A DNA stretch of 64,000 nt, taken from the NCBI RefSeq assembly GCF_004768785.1, contig NZ_SRMQ01000001.1:470985-534984 (forward strand). The letters are read 5' to 3'. Of this stretch, positions 25,349-34,906 are shown piece by piece. The notes under the pieces were generated by a model that did no database searches, was not told the DNA's origin, and worked only from the letters and a program-made list of their open reading frames with translations. Made by a program: the position numbers and the translations under genes. The stretch's first letter is position 1, and every line of letters starts with the position of its first letter. Source of the DNA: Caproiciproducens galactitolivorans. GTDB lineage: Bacteria; Bacillota; Clostridia; Oscillospirales; Acutalibacteraceae.

Positions 25349-26627
25349 CCAGTTTTTAAGAAGAGCCTCGTCGGTTATTTTAGCCATCCTTTTATACATT
25401 TATTTGGGGTACCAAATTTATAACGCACATTATGAGCCGGTGCAGACGGAAACGGTTTCCTACGCCAGCACTTCTGATACCGTGCAGGTGAACGGTACGG
25501 CGATACGCAAGGAACGCCCGATTACCGCGCAGGTAAACGGCATTCTTACTTACGTCATCAACGACGGCGGAAAAGTCGGGGTGGGCGGAAAGGTTGCGCA
25601 GATTTATGCCAATGCACAGAGCGCTGCCGTGCACCAGGAGCTTGAAAATCTGGACAGCCAGATTTCCGAACTGAAAAAGCTCAGTACGCCGGGTGATACG
25701 TATGCGGCAAATCCGGATTCCATTGGAAAGCAAATTAATCTGAAGCTTACGGAGGTTCTTTTCAATTTGAATGCGGGCGAAACCGCTAAGCTTTCTAATG
25801 CCCGGAACGATTTGCTTTATTTAATGAACGAGCGGCAGATTGTTACAAACCGCTCTGTGAATTTCAGCGCCCGGATTGCGGCCTTGCAGGCGAAACGGGC
25901 CGCGCTCGCCGCATCCGCGGGAGCGGCTACGGGCTCCATAACCGCTCCTGCTTCAGGCTATTTTATTCGTTCTACCGACGGCTATGAATCCGTGTTTGAT
26001 TACAACAATGTCCTTTCCCTTACGCCTGCCGCACTGGAAGCAAGTTTGAAAAAGGGGTCGGTTCCGCAAAATGAGGCGATCGGGAAAATATGCGAAAATT
26101 TCGACTGGTATTTTGCGTTTGTTATTCCGGGGAATCAGATTGTAAAATTTAGGCTGGGCAATAAGGTTACAATTAATTTCCCGTTTGCCTCTAGTGAAGC
26201 GGTTCCCGCGACCGTTGTTGCGGTTAATCAGCCGAATAAGGATTCGGAAGCGGTTGTTGTGTTAGAAAGCAATTTTATGAACTCCTCCATCGCTTCCATG
26301 CGCAACGCAGCCGCCCAGATACAGATCGGGCAGTATTCGGGGATACGGGTCAGCCAGAAAGCCGTCCATTTTGCTACGGTGACAAAAACGGTAAAAGACA
26401 AAAACAATAAAATGTTTACTGTAAAAAAAGAAGTTAAAGGCGTTTATACAATGCGCGGTAGTGAACTGGTGTTTAAACAGATCTTTCCGCTTCTCAGCAC
26501 AGGGGATTATGTCATCTGTGACGCCGACCCGCCGAAGGACGAGCTGATGACAGCTTCCACTGTGAAACTGTTTGATGAAGTGGTTATAGAAGGGACAGAT
26601 TTATATGATGGAAAAGTCGTTAAATGA
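25341..26627 (+). CDS. HlyD-like membrane-anchored adaptor protein
   Basis: 428 residues. One N-terminal membrane helix (about 10-28) anchors an extracytoplasmic part with a biotinyl-lipoyl-like strand pattern (VNGILTYVINDGGKVGVGGKVAQIY), a coiled-coil hairpin (about 95-200) and a beta-rich C-terminus. That is the architecture of HlyD/RND-type periplasmic adaptor proteins, which in Firmicutes bridge exporters to the cell envelope; similar proteins often precede yggS-sepF in Clostridia. No pump gene is adjacent. GAAAGGAT precedes ATG 25341, which overlaps miaA. Confidence 0.75.
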   Translation: MNNQFLRRASSVILAILLYIYLGYQIYNAHYEPVQTETVSYASTSDTVQVNGTAIRKERPITAQVNGILTYVINDGGKVGVGGKVAQIYANAQSAAVHQELENLDSQISELKKLSTPGDTYAANPDSIGKQINLKLTEVLFNLNAGETAKLSNARNDLLYLMNERQIVTNRSVNFSARIAALQAKRAALAASAGAATGSITAPASGYFIRSTDGYESVFDYNNVLSLTPAALEASLKKGSVPQNEAIGKICENFDWYFAFVIPGNQIVKFRLGNKVTINFPFASSEAVPATVVAVNQPNKDSEAVVVLESNFMNSSIASMRNAAAQIQIGQYSGIRVSQKAVHFATVTKTVKDKNNKMFTVKKEVKGVYTMRGSELVFKQIFPLLSTGDYVICDADPPKDELMTASTVKLFDEVVIEGTDLYDGKVVK

Positions 26628-27339
26628 GTTTGAACAGCGTTTTCGCAGTCTGGAAGAAAACTATAAGGTAATTCAGAATACGATTGCCGAGGCGGCGGTG
26701 AAATCCGGTCGCGACCTCAAGGATATTACGTTGCTTGCCGCAACAAAAACTGTTCCGGTTGAAGTGATAAACCATGGGATTGAGCTTGGAATCGACCACA
26801 TCGGCGAGAACCGCGTGCAGGAACTTTGTGAAAAATATCCTTCCTATGATCTTGCCCATTGCGAGCTTCACTTTATTGGTCATTTGCAGACGAACAAGGT
26901 GAAAAAACTAATCGGGAAAGTCAGCATGATTCAATCGGTGGACAGCGTGAAGCTGGCGGAGGAAATTTCGCGGGTCTCCCTTTCCCGCAATCTTACAACA
27001 GATATACTGGTCGAAGTAAATATCGGTAAAGAAGAGAACAAATCCGGTGTTCTTCCGGAAAATCTGAAAGATTTAATCGAGCAGATCGCTGTTTTACCGT
27101 CTTTGCGCACGCGCGGTTTGATGGCAATACCGCCGGCAGATACGGATGAAAAGGAAACGCAGGGTTATTTTACAAAGATGCATCAATATTTTGTTGACAT
27201 AAGGGCGAAAAATATAGATAATGTTAATATGGAGTTTTTATCCATGGGTATGTCGTCAGATTATTCTTTGGCAATTTTATCAGGAGCCAATATGGTTCGG
27301 GTAGGCTCCGCGCTGTTTGGCTCAAGAATATACAAATAA
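26605..27339 (+). CDS. YggS/YlmE-family pyridoxal-phosphate homeostasis protein
   Basis: 244 residues of the PLPBP family. The PLP lysine is in LLAATKTVPVE, followed by GIDHIGENRVQE, HFIGHLQTNK and LSMGMSSDYSLAI, all family marks of this single-domain alanine-racemase-like barrel. It controls free PLP levels and is not a racemase. ATG 26605 overlaps the adaptor gene by 23 bases; ATG 26608 is also possible. sepF follows. Confidence 0.92.
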   Translation: MMEKSLNEFEQRFRSLEENYKVIQNTIAEAAVKSGRDLKDITLLAATKTVPVEVINHGIELGIDHIGENRVQELCEKYPSYDLAHCELHFIGHLQTNKVKKLIGKVSMIQSVDSVKLAEEISRVSLSRNLTTDILVEVNIGKEENKSGVLPENLKDLIEQIAVLPSLRTRGLMAIPPADTDEKETQGYFTKMHQYFVDIRAKNIDNVNMEFLSMGMSSDYSLAILSGANMVRVGSALFGSRIYK

Positions 27340-27361
27340 AATCATCATAGGAGGGATATCT

Positions 27362-27838
27362 ATGGCAGGCATTGTAGAAAAAATCAAAGATATGTGGAAT
27401 CCACCGGAGGACGAGTACGATTACGATTATGACGGGGTGCAGCAGGAAGAAGCGCCGGTTCGCCAAAATGAAGAACCGGAAATTCATGAACGCGACACAA
27501 TTAAGCGCGCATTTGTTCCGAACAACAATAACAAGGTTGTTAACATTCATGCCACAGCGCAGTTGCAGGTGGTTTTATTCAAACCCGAACGTTTTGGCGA
27601 AGAAACCTGCGCAGTAGCGGACGAGCTTTTAAAAATGCACACCGTGGTATTGAATCTTGAAAACACGAACAAGGATATTTCACGCAGAATCATTGATTTT
27701 ATAAGCGGCGTTGCCTATGCAAACGGCGGAAAAATCAAACGGGTCGCCACAAGCACATTCATTATCACTCCATATAATGTCGATCTTACCGGTGACGATG
27801 TTTTAGATGAATTAGAAAATAACGGTGTTTATTTTTGA
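27362..27838 (+). CDS. sepF: Cell division protein SepF
   Basis: 158 residues. A short amphipathic N-terminus (MAGIVEKIKDMWNPP) for membrane binding, an acidic linker and the C-terminal SepF domain (about 68-155) with DFISGVAYANGGKIKRV. SepF tethers and shapes FtsZ filaments. AGGAGG is six bases before ATG 27362; its stop overlaps the next start (TGATG). Confidence 0.93.
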   Translation: MAGIVEKIKDMWNPPEDEYDYDYDGVQQEEAPVRQNEEPEIHERDTIKRAFVPNNNNKVVNIHATAQLQVVLFKPERFGEETCAVADELLKMHTVVLNLENTNKDISRRIIDFISGVAYANGGKIKRVATSTFIITPYNVDLTGDDVLDELENNGVYF

Positions 27839-28593
27839 TGGACAAACAGTCGGAGGACGTATTACTCGAGGCAAAGCTTAACGATGCGGTGCGTCTGGCG
27901 CAGAACGGAGGAAGGCCGCGGTTTGTCGGCTTTTTGGATGAGCGTCAGGCGCGCATAGCGGAAAACAGAATGGCCCGTATTCATTTTGAAAACTATATGC
28001 TCTTCGGCGGTCAGGAAGACGCGGAGCGTGTAGTTTTTGGCGCATTTCCGGACTTTCTTGTGCCGGACGCCGGTATGTTCCCAATCAGCGCGGTAACGGC
28101 GTGCTTTCGGTCCTGCGACCGCCTTGGTCACCGGGATTTTATGGGCGCGATTCTCGCAACCGGAATTCAGCGGGAAGCTCTTGGCGACATTTTGCTCGAA
28201 ACGGGAAGATGCGTTTTTTTTGTTCGCAGCGAGATTTCCGATTTCCTTCTGTCCCAGATAAGTAAGATCGGAAAAGTAGGCGTTACAATGAAAGAAGGGG
28301 CTGAAGAACCCTTGCCGCCACGCGGGCAGTTTGCGAATTTTTCTGCTGTGGTTGCTTCCCCCCGGCTGGATTGTATTGTTGCAGCCGTTGTCGGCACAAG
28401 CAGGGAAAAATCCTGTGAAATGATTCGTTCCGGCATGGTTATGCTAAACCATGAAGAAATTTTGTCAGTAAGCGCTGCCGTAACGCCGGGCAGTAAATTA
28501 TCGGTCAGGGGAAAAGGCCGCTTTGTTATTGACCGCCTTGGTCCCGTTACCAAAAGAGGCAGGCTGAGCATTGCAGGCAGGAAATATATTTAA
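27838..28593 (+). CDS. ylmH: YlmH-family S4-domain RNA-binding protein
   Basis: 251 residues. An N-terminal YlmH-specific domain (GRPRFVGFLDERQARIAE) and a C-terminal S4 RNA-binding domain (about 180-245, with SREKSCEMIRSGMVMLNHEEI). In Bacillus subtilis YlmH acts in ribosome-associated quality control like RqcP, which is also encoded in this window (55368). It sits between sepF and divIVA as in most Firmicutes; ylmG is absent here. Confidence 0.9.
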   Translation: MDKQSEDVLLEAKLNDAVRLAQNGGRPRFVGFLDERQARIAENRMARIHFENYMLFGGQEDAERVVFGAFPDFLVPDAGMFPISAVTACFRSCDRLGHRDFMGAILATGIQREALGDILLETGRCVFFVRSEISDFLLSQISKIGKVGVTMKEGAEEPLPPRGQFANFSAVVASPRLDCIVAAVVGTSREKSCEMIRSGMVMLNHEEILSVSAAVTPGSKLSVRGKGRFVIDRLGPVTKRGRLSIAGRKYI

Positions 28594-28607
28594 TGGAGGA
28601 CTCCCAA

Positions 28608-29363
28608 ATGTTATCTTTGAATGATATTATCAACGCCAGTTTTCGCAAGTCCGGCTTTTCCGGTTACCGAACCGATGATGTGGATCAGTTTATCGACGAG
28701 GTTAAGGAATCCTATGATACCCTCCTGAAAAAACAAGTGGAACAAAAAGAAGAATACGAAAAGCTGAAAAGCGAAAATGAACAGCTAATTGAAAAGCTTA
28801 AGATTTTAGCTGCGAAAGTGGAAGATTACCGCAAGGAAGAGAATGAAATCAAAAATGCGCTTGTTAGCGCCCAAAAGCTGGGGGACGCCTCGATCCGCGA
28901 ATCGCGCCATAAGGCGGAAATCATTATTAAAGATGCCAATCTAAAAGCGGAACGCATTGTCAGTACCGCAAAGCAGAGTGTTATTGAACAGCAGAAAGAG
29001 CTGGAAAATCTGCAAAAGTCCGTTTCTGATTTTCGTTCCAAGCTTTTGAGTCTCTATAAAGAACATCTTACATTAATTGACGCGCTGCCGACTCATAAGC
29101 CTGCGCAGGAGAACCCGGAACCGCCGAAGCACGCCGCGAAAGAAGATTTTCCGGAGCAGGAGGAACTGTCTCCCGCGCCAAAAACAGAGGAACAACCGCT
29201 GGAAGAGGAAGAGACCGCTCAGCAGCCGGATGATTTCCTGCACGCAGAGGTTTCCATTTTTGATGAAGATCCGCAGGATCCCTCTTTTTCCTATGCTCCG
29301 AAATATAGCGAGGAATTCCATGCTTCCGACGACCCGATTTCTCCGGAAAATGACGCAGATTAA
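28608..29363 (+). CDS. divIVA: DivIVA-family cell division/polarity protein
   Basis: 251 residues. The N-terminal DivIVA lipid-binding motif is LNDIINASFRKSGFSGYRTD, followed by FIDEV and a long coiled coil (about 30-155), then an acidic, proline-rich tail. It binds negatively curved membrane at septa and poles. ATG 28608 has GGAGG eight bases upstream; ATG 28593, which overlaps the ylmH stop, has no site. A terminator follows at 29464. Confidence 0.92.
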   Translation: MLSLNDIINASFRKSGFSGYRTDDVDQFIDEVKESYDTLLKKQVEQKEEYEKLKSENEQLIEKLKILAAKVEDYRKEENEIKNALVSAQKLGDASIRESRHKAEIIIKDANLKAERIVSTAKQSVIEQQKELENLQKSVSDFRSKLLSLYKEHLTLIDALPTHKPAQENPEPPKHAAKEDFPEQEELSPAPKTEEQPLEEEETAQQPDDFLHAEVSIFDEDPQDPSFSYAPKYSEEFHASDDPISPENDAD

Positions 29364-29463
29364 GACAATTCGTGTTGCCTAAGGAGAATAAAAACCAATT
29401 GCAAACAGCGATATTTTCATGATACCGCTTTTCATACGATGTGAACGGCTTAAAATTATTTTG

Positions 29464-29496
29464 AAAAGGGCGGGCTGATCGGTTCGCCCTTTTTTA
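29464..29496 (+). terminator. Terminator after divIVA
   Basis: AAAAGGGCG (29464-29472) pairs with CGCCCTTTT (29485-29493) and continues into T's. It separates the division genes from lspA. Confidence 0.8.
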
Positions 29497-29518
29497 TGAC
29501 AGAATAGGAGAGATACCT

Positions 29519-29998
29519 TTGGCAATCATTGCTTTACTGCTATCGGCGGCGGCAGTTGTCGTTGACCAGATTATTAAGCTTCTTGTTACGGCAAATTTAA
29601 AGCCCAGCAGCGGGTTTACGGTTATAAACGGTATTTTCAATATTTTTTATATTAAAAACAAAGGTGCGGCTTTTGGAATTTTGCAAAATCAAAGATGGTT
29701 TTTCATTACCGTAACTTTAGCGATTAGCATTTTGCTAATCATTTCGCTGTTTAAATATCAAAATCATACGGTATTTTCCTATATCGCTGTGATTTTAATT
29801 GTAGGCGGGGGATTGGGAAATCTGATCGACCGCATTGTTTATGGCTATGTTATTGACTACCTCAGCTTTTCTTTTTTTCCGCCGATCTTTAATTTTGCGG
29901 ACTGCTGCGTTACGGTTGGGACCGTATTCTTAATCATTCACATTCTGTTCTTTTCGAATCTGGATTCCAATGCCGAACGGGTGATTCGTAGAAAGTAA
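29519..29998 (+). CDS. lspA: Lipoprotein signal peptidase LspA
   Basis: 159 residues, four membrane helices. The catalytic aspartates are D104 (GNLIDRI) and D128 (FNFADCC). It removes signal peptides from prolipoproteins at the membrane. The start is TTG 29519 after an AGGAGA site. Its TAA overlaps the ATG of the pseudouridine synthase gene, the order lspA-rluD usual in Firmicutes. Confidence 0.95.
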   Translation: MAIIALLLSAAAVVVDQIIKLLVTANLKPSSGFTVINGIFNIFYIKNKGAAFGILQNQRWFFITVTLAISILLIISLFKYQNHTVFSYIAVILIVGGGLGNLIDRIVYGYVIDYLSFSFFPPIFNFADCCVTVGTVFLIIHILFFSNLDSNAERVIRRK

Positions 29999-30918
29999 TG
30001 GACAGGGAATTGAAAATTGTTATCAATCCGGAAGATGCCGGAATTCGTTTGGATAAACTGATCAGTATGAAGACGGAAGGTCTCACCCGTTCTGCGGCGG
30101 AGAAGCTGATCGATGGCGGATATGCAACCTGTAATGGCAAAGCCCTGAATAAAAGCTACCGCGGCGCGGAAGGAGACTGCATTTTCTTACTGCTGCCGGA
30201 GCCGGAAAAGACGGATGTGGAGCCGGAAGCGATTCCGTTGGACATCGTTTATGAGGACAGCGATCTTCTTGTTGTCAATAAACCGAAGGGGATGGTTGTC
30301 CACCCGGCTGCGGGAAATCGCACCGGCACGCTGGTCAACGCGCTTCTGGCGTATTGCGGGGATTCCCTGTCCGGAATCAACGGCGTAATTCGCCCCGGCA
30401 TTGTGCACCGGATTGACAAAGACACAAGCGGTTTGCTCATTGTTGCAAAAAATGATTTCGCGCATCAAAAGCTGGCGGCACAGATTAAAGCGCATAGCTT
30501 CACGCGCATTTACGAAGCTGTTGTCCACGGCAATGTAAAAGAAGACGACGGGATGGTTGACGCCCCTATTGGGCGGCATCCGGTCAACCGCAAAATGATG
30601 GCGGTAACAGAAAAAAATTCGCGCAGCGCGGTCACGCATTATCATGTCCTTGCGCGCTATGAAGGCTTTACCCATATCCAGTGCAGGCTGGAAACGGGCC
30701 GGACGCACCAAATCCGGGTGCATATGGCCTATATCGGCCACCCGGTGGCCGGCGACCCGGTTTACGGGCCGAAAAAGCCGGTCCCGAATCTGAACGGGCA
30801 GTGCCTTCACGCTCGAGTGATTGGCTTTGTGCATCCGCGCGACGGCCGCTATATTGAAATTACGAGCGATCTTCCCGCATATTTTACTGGGTTTCTCGCA
30901 AAGCTTCGGCAGAAATAA
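29998..30918 (+). CDS. RluA/RluD-family pseudouridine synthase
   Basis: 306 residues. An N-terminal S4 domain (about 15-75) and the synthase domain with GIVHRIDKDTSGLL, in which D140 is the catalytic aspartate, and RTHQIRVHMAYIGHPV. RluD-type enzymes modify 23S rRNA helix 69; this is the YlyB-like copy downstream of lspA, whose exact site I cannot fix. It overlaps lspA by one base. Confidence 0.92.
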   Translation: MDRELKIVINPEDAGIRLDKLISMKTEGLTRSAAEKLIDGGYATCNGKALNKSYRGAEGDCIFLLLPEPEKTDVEPEAIPLDIVYEDSDLLVVNKPKGMVVHPAAGNRTGTLVNALLAYCGDSLSGINGVIRPGIVHRIDKDTSGLLIVAKNDFAHQKLAAQIKAHSFTRIYEAVVHGNVKEDDGMVDAPIGRHPVNRKMMAVTEKNSRSAVTHYHVLARYEGFTHIQCRLETGRTHQIRVHMAYIGHPVAGDPVYGPKKPVPNLNGQCLHARVIGFVHPRDGRYIEITSDLPAYFTGFLAKLRQK

Positions 30919-30941
30919 CAGGGAATAGGAAGGTTTTGTTT

Positions 30942-31364
30942 ATGGATGAGGGCGCACTGCAAACACGATATTTAATTGTGATAGCGGCATTTCTGTGCGC
31001 GCTGATTATTGGGTACAATGCTTTTTATGTACCGGAAGCCATGAATATTACCTTTGAAACCGATGTACTTTCTTCATCACAGGATGAGGCTTACACGCCG
31101 TTGCCTGTTTTTAGCACCGTTTCTCAGGAACCCCAATGGGGGAACGGGCAAAGCAAGGCGGAAAGCCAAGCCGGAAAGGTGAATATCAATACTGCTACCG
31201 CGGAGCAGCTGTGCGAATTGGATGGGGTAGGCCCCGTTATGGCCAAACGAATTCTTGATTACAGGCAGCAAAAAGGAAAATTTCACTCCATTGAGGAACT
31301 GAAAAATGTAAGCGGGATCGGCGAAAAAACCTTTGAAAAATTGAAGGAGCATGTAACCGTTTAA
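30942..31364 (+). CDS. ComEA-like helix-hairpin-helix DNA-binding protein
   Basis: 140 residues. A single N-terminal membrane helix (about 10-28), an extracytoplasmic linker and a C-terminal double HhH domain (VNINTATAEQLCELDGVGP, then KNVSGIGEKTFEKL). This is the ComEA DNA receptor of competence, but lacks the SLBB domain of longer forms. No comEB or comEC is nearby, so it may be a stand-alone envelope DNA-binding protein. ATG 30942 has AGGAAGG upstream. Confidence 0.82.
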   Translation: MDEGALQTRYLIVIAAFLCALIIGYNAFYVPEAMNITFETDVLSSSQDEAYTPLPVFSTVSQEPQWGNGQSKAESQAGKVNINTATAEQLCELDGVGPVMAKRILDYRQQKGKFHSIEELKNVSGIGEKTFEKLKEHVTV

Positions 31365-31382
31365 TTAAGTGAAATAAATACG

Positions 31383-31417
31383 AAAAAGACAGGCACCATT
31401 AAAATGCCTGCCTTTTT
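31383..31417. terminator. Bidirectional terminator between comEA and the pfk operon
   Basis: AAAAAGACAGGCA pairs with TGCCTGCCTTTTT (one mismatch). A-run and T-run flank the stem, so it serves both convergent units. Confidence 0.8.
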
Positions 31418-31436
31418 GTTTTGCTTCCGGTTATGT

Positions 31437-31652
31437 TTATTCTTCTGTTTCCTCCGCATTCTTCTTTTGATATAGCCGCGCAGCCTTTTCCATTTCGGGA
31501 AGGGCTTTTTGCGCCGTATGAATGCAGCGGAGCAGTTTTACGGACAAACAGGCGCTGTAGACGGTAAAAGCCACGGTCAAGGCGGCGGAAACCACACCTG
31601 CGGCCGCAAATGTTTTCTTCCAGGATGCATGCGGATTCTTTCTGATTTTCAT
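31437..31652 (-). CDS. Small membrane protein at the end of the pfk operon
   Basis: 71 residues, family unknown. A basic N-terminus, one membrane helix (AAGVVSAALTVAFTVYSACL, about 17-36) and a charged cytoplasmic tail. AAGGAG lies before ATG 31652, 17 bases after the pfkA stop, so it is the last gene of the polyphosphate-glycolysis operon. Role unknown. Confidence 0.65.
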   Translation of the reverse strand: MKIRKNPHASWKKTFAAAGVVSAALTVAFTVYSACLSVKLLRCIHTAQKALPEMEKAARLYQKKNAEETEE

Positions 31653-31669
31653 GATACTCCTTCTTTCTG

Positions 31670-32746
31670 TCAGTCACCAAAGCTGATTCCGATATCACGT
31701 GCGGTTTTTATTATGTCGCTGTCTACGGGGACGCCTTTTAATTTGCCGGCAACCTCGCTCAGCGGGACGGGTACAATCGCATTGTTTTGAAGCGCCGCCA
31801 TAAATCCGTATTTTTTCTCCGCAATCAGTTTCGCCGCCGCCGCGCCGAACCGGGTCGCAAGAAGACGGTCGTACGGGCAGGGGCTTCCTCCGCGCTGGAA
31901 GTGCCCCGGTACGGTAACGCGGATTTCCTGATTGGTTCGTTCGCTGATTTCCTTGGCCAGGCGATAGGAAATCGATGGGTAAGCCATCTTCGCGCGAGCC
32001 GCTTTAAACTCTTTTTTGCCCATGCTTGCTTCTTTCTTGGATAGTATGCCCTCGGCAACGGCAAGAATGGAAAAACGTTTCCCGCTTTTGTTTCGATGCT
32101 CCAGCGTTTTTACAATGCTGTCGATATTGTATGGGATTTCCGGAATAAGGATAATGTCCGCTCCGCCGGCAATTCCGGAGTGCAGGGTCAGCCATCCGGC
32201 TTTATGTCCCATAATTTCCACGATGAATACTCTGCTGTGCGACGTTGCCGTAGTATGAATGCAGTCTAAGACATTCGTCGCAATTTCCATTGCGCTGCTG
32301 AAACCAAAGGTCATTTCGGTGCCCCAAATGTCATTGTCGATCGTTTTGGGCAGCGTTACAATGTTCAGCCCCTCTTCGCTGAGCAGGTTCGCGGTTTTGT
32401 GTGTGCCGTTTCCTCCTAGGATGACCAGACAGTCCAACTTCATTTTTTTGTAGTTTTCCTTCATGTTCTTTACTTTGTCGACGCTGTTGTCCTCTACCAC
32501 GCGCATAAGCTTAAATGGCTGGCGGGAGGTTCCAAGGATTGTGCCCCCAAGAGTAAGAATCCCGGAAAAATCGTCCGGTTTCATTTTCCGGTAGCTGCCA
32601 TTAATCAGTCCCAGATAGCCGTCGTTAATGCCATAGATTTCCACATTGTTTCCGAATTCCACATAAAGCCCCTTGGCCACGCCGCGAATCGCCGCGTTTA
32701 AGCCCTGACAATCGCCGCCGCTTGTTAAAATTCCTATTTTTTTCAT
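31670..32746 (-). CDS. pfkA: 6-phosphofructokinase
   Basis: 358 residues. The family marks are GILTSGGDCQGLN, ILGGNGTHKTA, LPKTIDNDIWGTEMTFGF (catalytic Asp), EIMGHKAGW and VPGHFQRGGSPCPYDR. The GGNGT form with Asn, the WGT insertion and the 358-residue length fit the group III ATP/mixed-substrate PFKs of Clostridia rather than the classical 320-residue PfkA. PPi use cannot be excluded. It follows ppk by 24 bases in the ppx-ppk-pfk operon. Confidence 0.92.
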   Translation of the reverse strand: MKKIGILTSGGDCQGLNAAIRGVAKGLYVEFGNNVEIYGINDGYLGLINGSYRKMKPDDFSGILTLGGTILGTSRQPFKLMRVVEDNSVDKVKNMKENYKKMKLDCLVILGGNGTHKTANLLSEEGLNIVTLPKTIDNDIWGTEMTFGFSSAMEIATNVLDCIHTTATSHSRVFIVEIMGHKAGWLTLHSGIAGGADIILIPEIPYNIDSIVKTLEHRNKSGKRFSILAVAEGILSKKEASMGKKEFKAARAKMAYPSISYRLAKEISERTNQEIRVTVPGHFQRGGSPCPYDRLLATRFGAAAAKLIAEKKYGFMAALQNNAIVPVPLSEVAGKLKGVPVDSDIIKTARDIGISFGD

Positions 32747-32770
32747 AACGTTCCTCCCGTTTTAAACCGG

Positions 32771-34888
32771 TTACTTCATTTGTTCCGCATTGTATATTGG
32801 CCGGAACGGCTTGCTGCCGTCCTGTTCAGTAAATTGTTTTACCGCATCCTGCGCCAGGAGTGAAAATTGAATCTGGCAGTTGCAGGGTGCTTTTCCCCGC
32901 TTATCGATATGGGTATAAACGGTATTCGGCTGCATAACGCGCGCGTTGATATTGTCGCTGAGCATAAGATTTAGAATATCGAACGCCCGTTGGCGCAGCT
33001 CCTCGTCTTCCACAGGAAAAACAAGCTCCACGCGCCGGTCAAGATTGCGCTGCATCCAGTCGGCGCTGCCCATGTAAATTTTCGGATTACCCGCATTTTC
33101 AAACCGGTAAATCCGGCTGTGCTCCAGCAGCTGTCCGACGATGCTGTAGACCGCAATGTTTTCACTAATGCCCGGCAATCCGGGAATCAGACAGCAGATC
33201 CCCCGGACAATCAGCCGGATCGGAACCTTTGCCTGCGACGCCTTATAAAGCAGGGCGACCAGGTCTGGATCTGTAAGGGAATTTATTTTTACGGTGATGC
33301 CGCAGGGAAGGCCCTTTTCGGAATTTGCAATTTCGTTTTCGATCATCCGCACAAAGAAACTGCGCATGCCCTGCGGGGCGACAACAAAGCGATTGTATTC
33401 CGGCGGGCGGGAATAGCCGGTCAGAACATTAAACAGGGAAGATGCGTCCGTCCCGTAAGGTTCCTTGCAGGTGAAAATACCGATATCCGTATAGATTTTT
33501 GCGGTGGAATCGTTGTAATTTCCCGTACCCATATGCAAATACCGGCGGATGCCGTCTTCATCGCGGCGTACCACGAGGAGGATTTTGCAGTGGGTTTTTA
33601 GGCCGGCAAGGCCGTAAATAACATGGCAGCCCGCTTCCTCAAGCTTTTTTGCCCAGATAATATTGTTTTCCTCGTCAAACCTCGCTTTCAACTCGACCAA
33701 AACGGTAACCTGCTTGCCGTTTTCCGCGGCGGTAATCAGTGCGTCGATGATCGGGGAGTGGCCGCTTACCCGGTAAAGCGTCTGCTTAATGGCAAGCACA
33801 TTTTTGTCCTCTGCGGCCTTTCGGACGAAATCAACGACAGTTTCAAAGCTTTCGTAAGGGTGGTGTACCATCCGGTCTTTCTCGCGGATTGCTTCGAAAA
33901 TGTCGTCGTATCCCCAAAAATCGGCCGGCGGATAAACCGGCGTAATGGGTTTAAAGCAAAGGTTTTCAAAATCCGGAAGAGATGCAAACTTGGAAAAGAA
34001 GGTTAAATCCAGCGGGCCGGGCAATTGATAGATGTCATCGGGCTGGATATCCAGCATATCGATTAGGAATTCCTGCGTTTCCGCGTCGCTTTTTTGCAGC
34101 AATTCCAAGCGGACGGGTTTCCCGCGCTTTCGCTTCTTAATTGATTTTTGGATTTCGATTAACAAATCCTCCGCTTCTTCGTCAATATCGAGGTCGGAGT
34201 TCCGGGTGATGCGGAAGGGGCAGGCTGCCCGGATATCGCTCAGTTCAAACAGTTCTCCCAATTTATAAATAATGACGTTTTCCAACAGCACATATGATTT
34301 TCCGTTTTCACACGGAATTTCCAGGAAGCGGGAAAGAATCGACGGTACCTGCACCACGGCAAAATAGGAATCCTCTTCGCCCTTCAGCCGGACCGCAATA
34401 TTCAGGCTTTTATTTGCCAAAAGGGGGAACGGGCGGCTGCGGTCGACGGCAAGCGGCGTTAAAACGGGGAACAGGACTTTATCAAAATAATCGGAAATAT
34501 ACTGTTTCTGTTTTGCGTCCATTTCTTCCGGCGTTAGAAAGGTTATCCCTTTTCTTTTCATTGCCGGAACAATCGAGCGGTGCAAACAGGAATACTGTTT
34601 CTCTGTAAATGCATGTATTTTTTCAGAAAGCAAGGGGAGGAGCTGCTTCGGCGTAAGCCCGGAAGTGTCCTCAACGCGGTAATCGGAATTTACCTGTTCC
34701 TTTACTCCGGCGACCCTTACCATAAAAAATTCGTCTAAATTGGAGGCGGTTATGGATAAAAAGCGAATGCGTTCCATCAAGGGATTTCCGCGCTTAAAGG
34801 CTTCTTCCAGAACGCGCGCGTTAAAATCCATCCAGCTTAATTCCCGATTGATAAACGGTATTTTTATTTTTTCGTTTTTTTCACTCAT
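32771..34888 (-). CDS. ppk1: Polyphosphate kinase 1
   Basis: 705 residues, full length, with N, head and two PLD-like catalytic domains. YLHMGTGNYND holds the autophosphorylated histidine; GLKTHCKI and MGSADWMQRNLDRRVE are the other active-site strands. It reversibly makes polyphosphate from ATP. It lies 18 bases after the exopolyphosphatase gene, so both arms of polyphosphate turnover share one transcript. Confidence 0.96.
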   Translation of the reverse strand: MSEKNEKIKIPFINRELSWMDFNARVLEEAFKRGNPLMERIRFLSITASNLDEFFMVRVAGVKEQVNSDYRVEDTSGLTPKQLLPLLSEKIHAFTEKQYSCLHRSIVPAMKRKGITFLTPEEMDAKQKQYISDYFDKVLFPVLTPLAVDRSRPFPLLANKSLNIAVRLKGEEDSYFAVVQVPSILSRFLEIPCENGKSYVLLENVIIYKLGELFELSDIRAACPFRITRNSDLDIDEEAEDLLIEIQKSIKKRKRGKPVRLELLQKSDAETQEFLIDMLDIQPDDIYQLPGPLDLTFFSKFASLPDFENLCFKPITPVYPPADFWGYDDIFEAIREKDRMVHHPYESFETVVDFVRKAAEDKNVLAIKQTLYRVSGHSPIIDALITAAENGKQVTVLVELKARFDEENNIIWAKKLEEAGCHVIYGLAGLKTHCKILLVVRRDEDGIRRYLHMGTGNYNDSTAKIYTDIGIFTCKEPYGTDASSLFNVLTGYSRPPEYNRFVVAPQGMRSFFVRMIENEIANSEKGLPCGITVKINSLTDPDLVALLYKASQAKVPIRLIVRGICCLIPGLPGISENIAVYSIVGQLLEHSRIYRFENAGNPKIYMGSADWMQRNLDRRVELVFPVEDEELRQRAFDILNLMLSDNINARVMQPNTVYTHIDKRGKAPCNCQIQFSLLAQDAVKQFTEQDGSKPFRPIYNAEQMK

Positions 34889-34906
34889 TTATTACCACGC
34901 CTTACG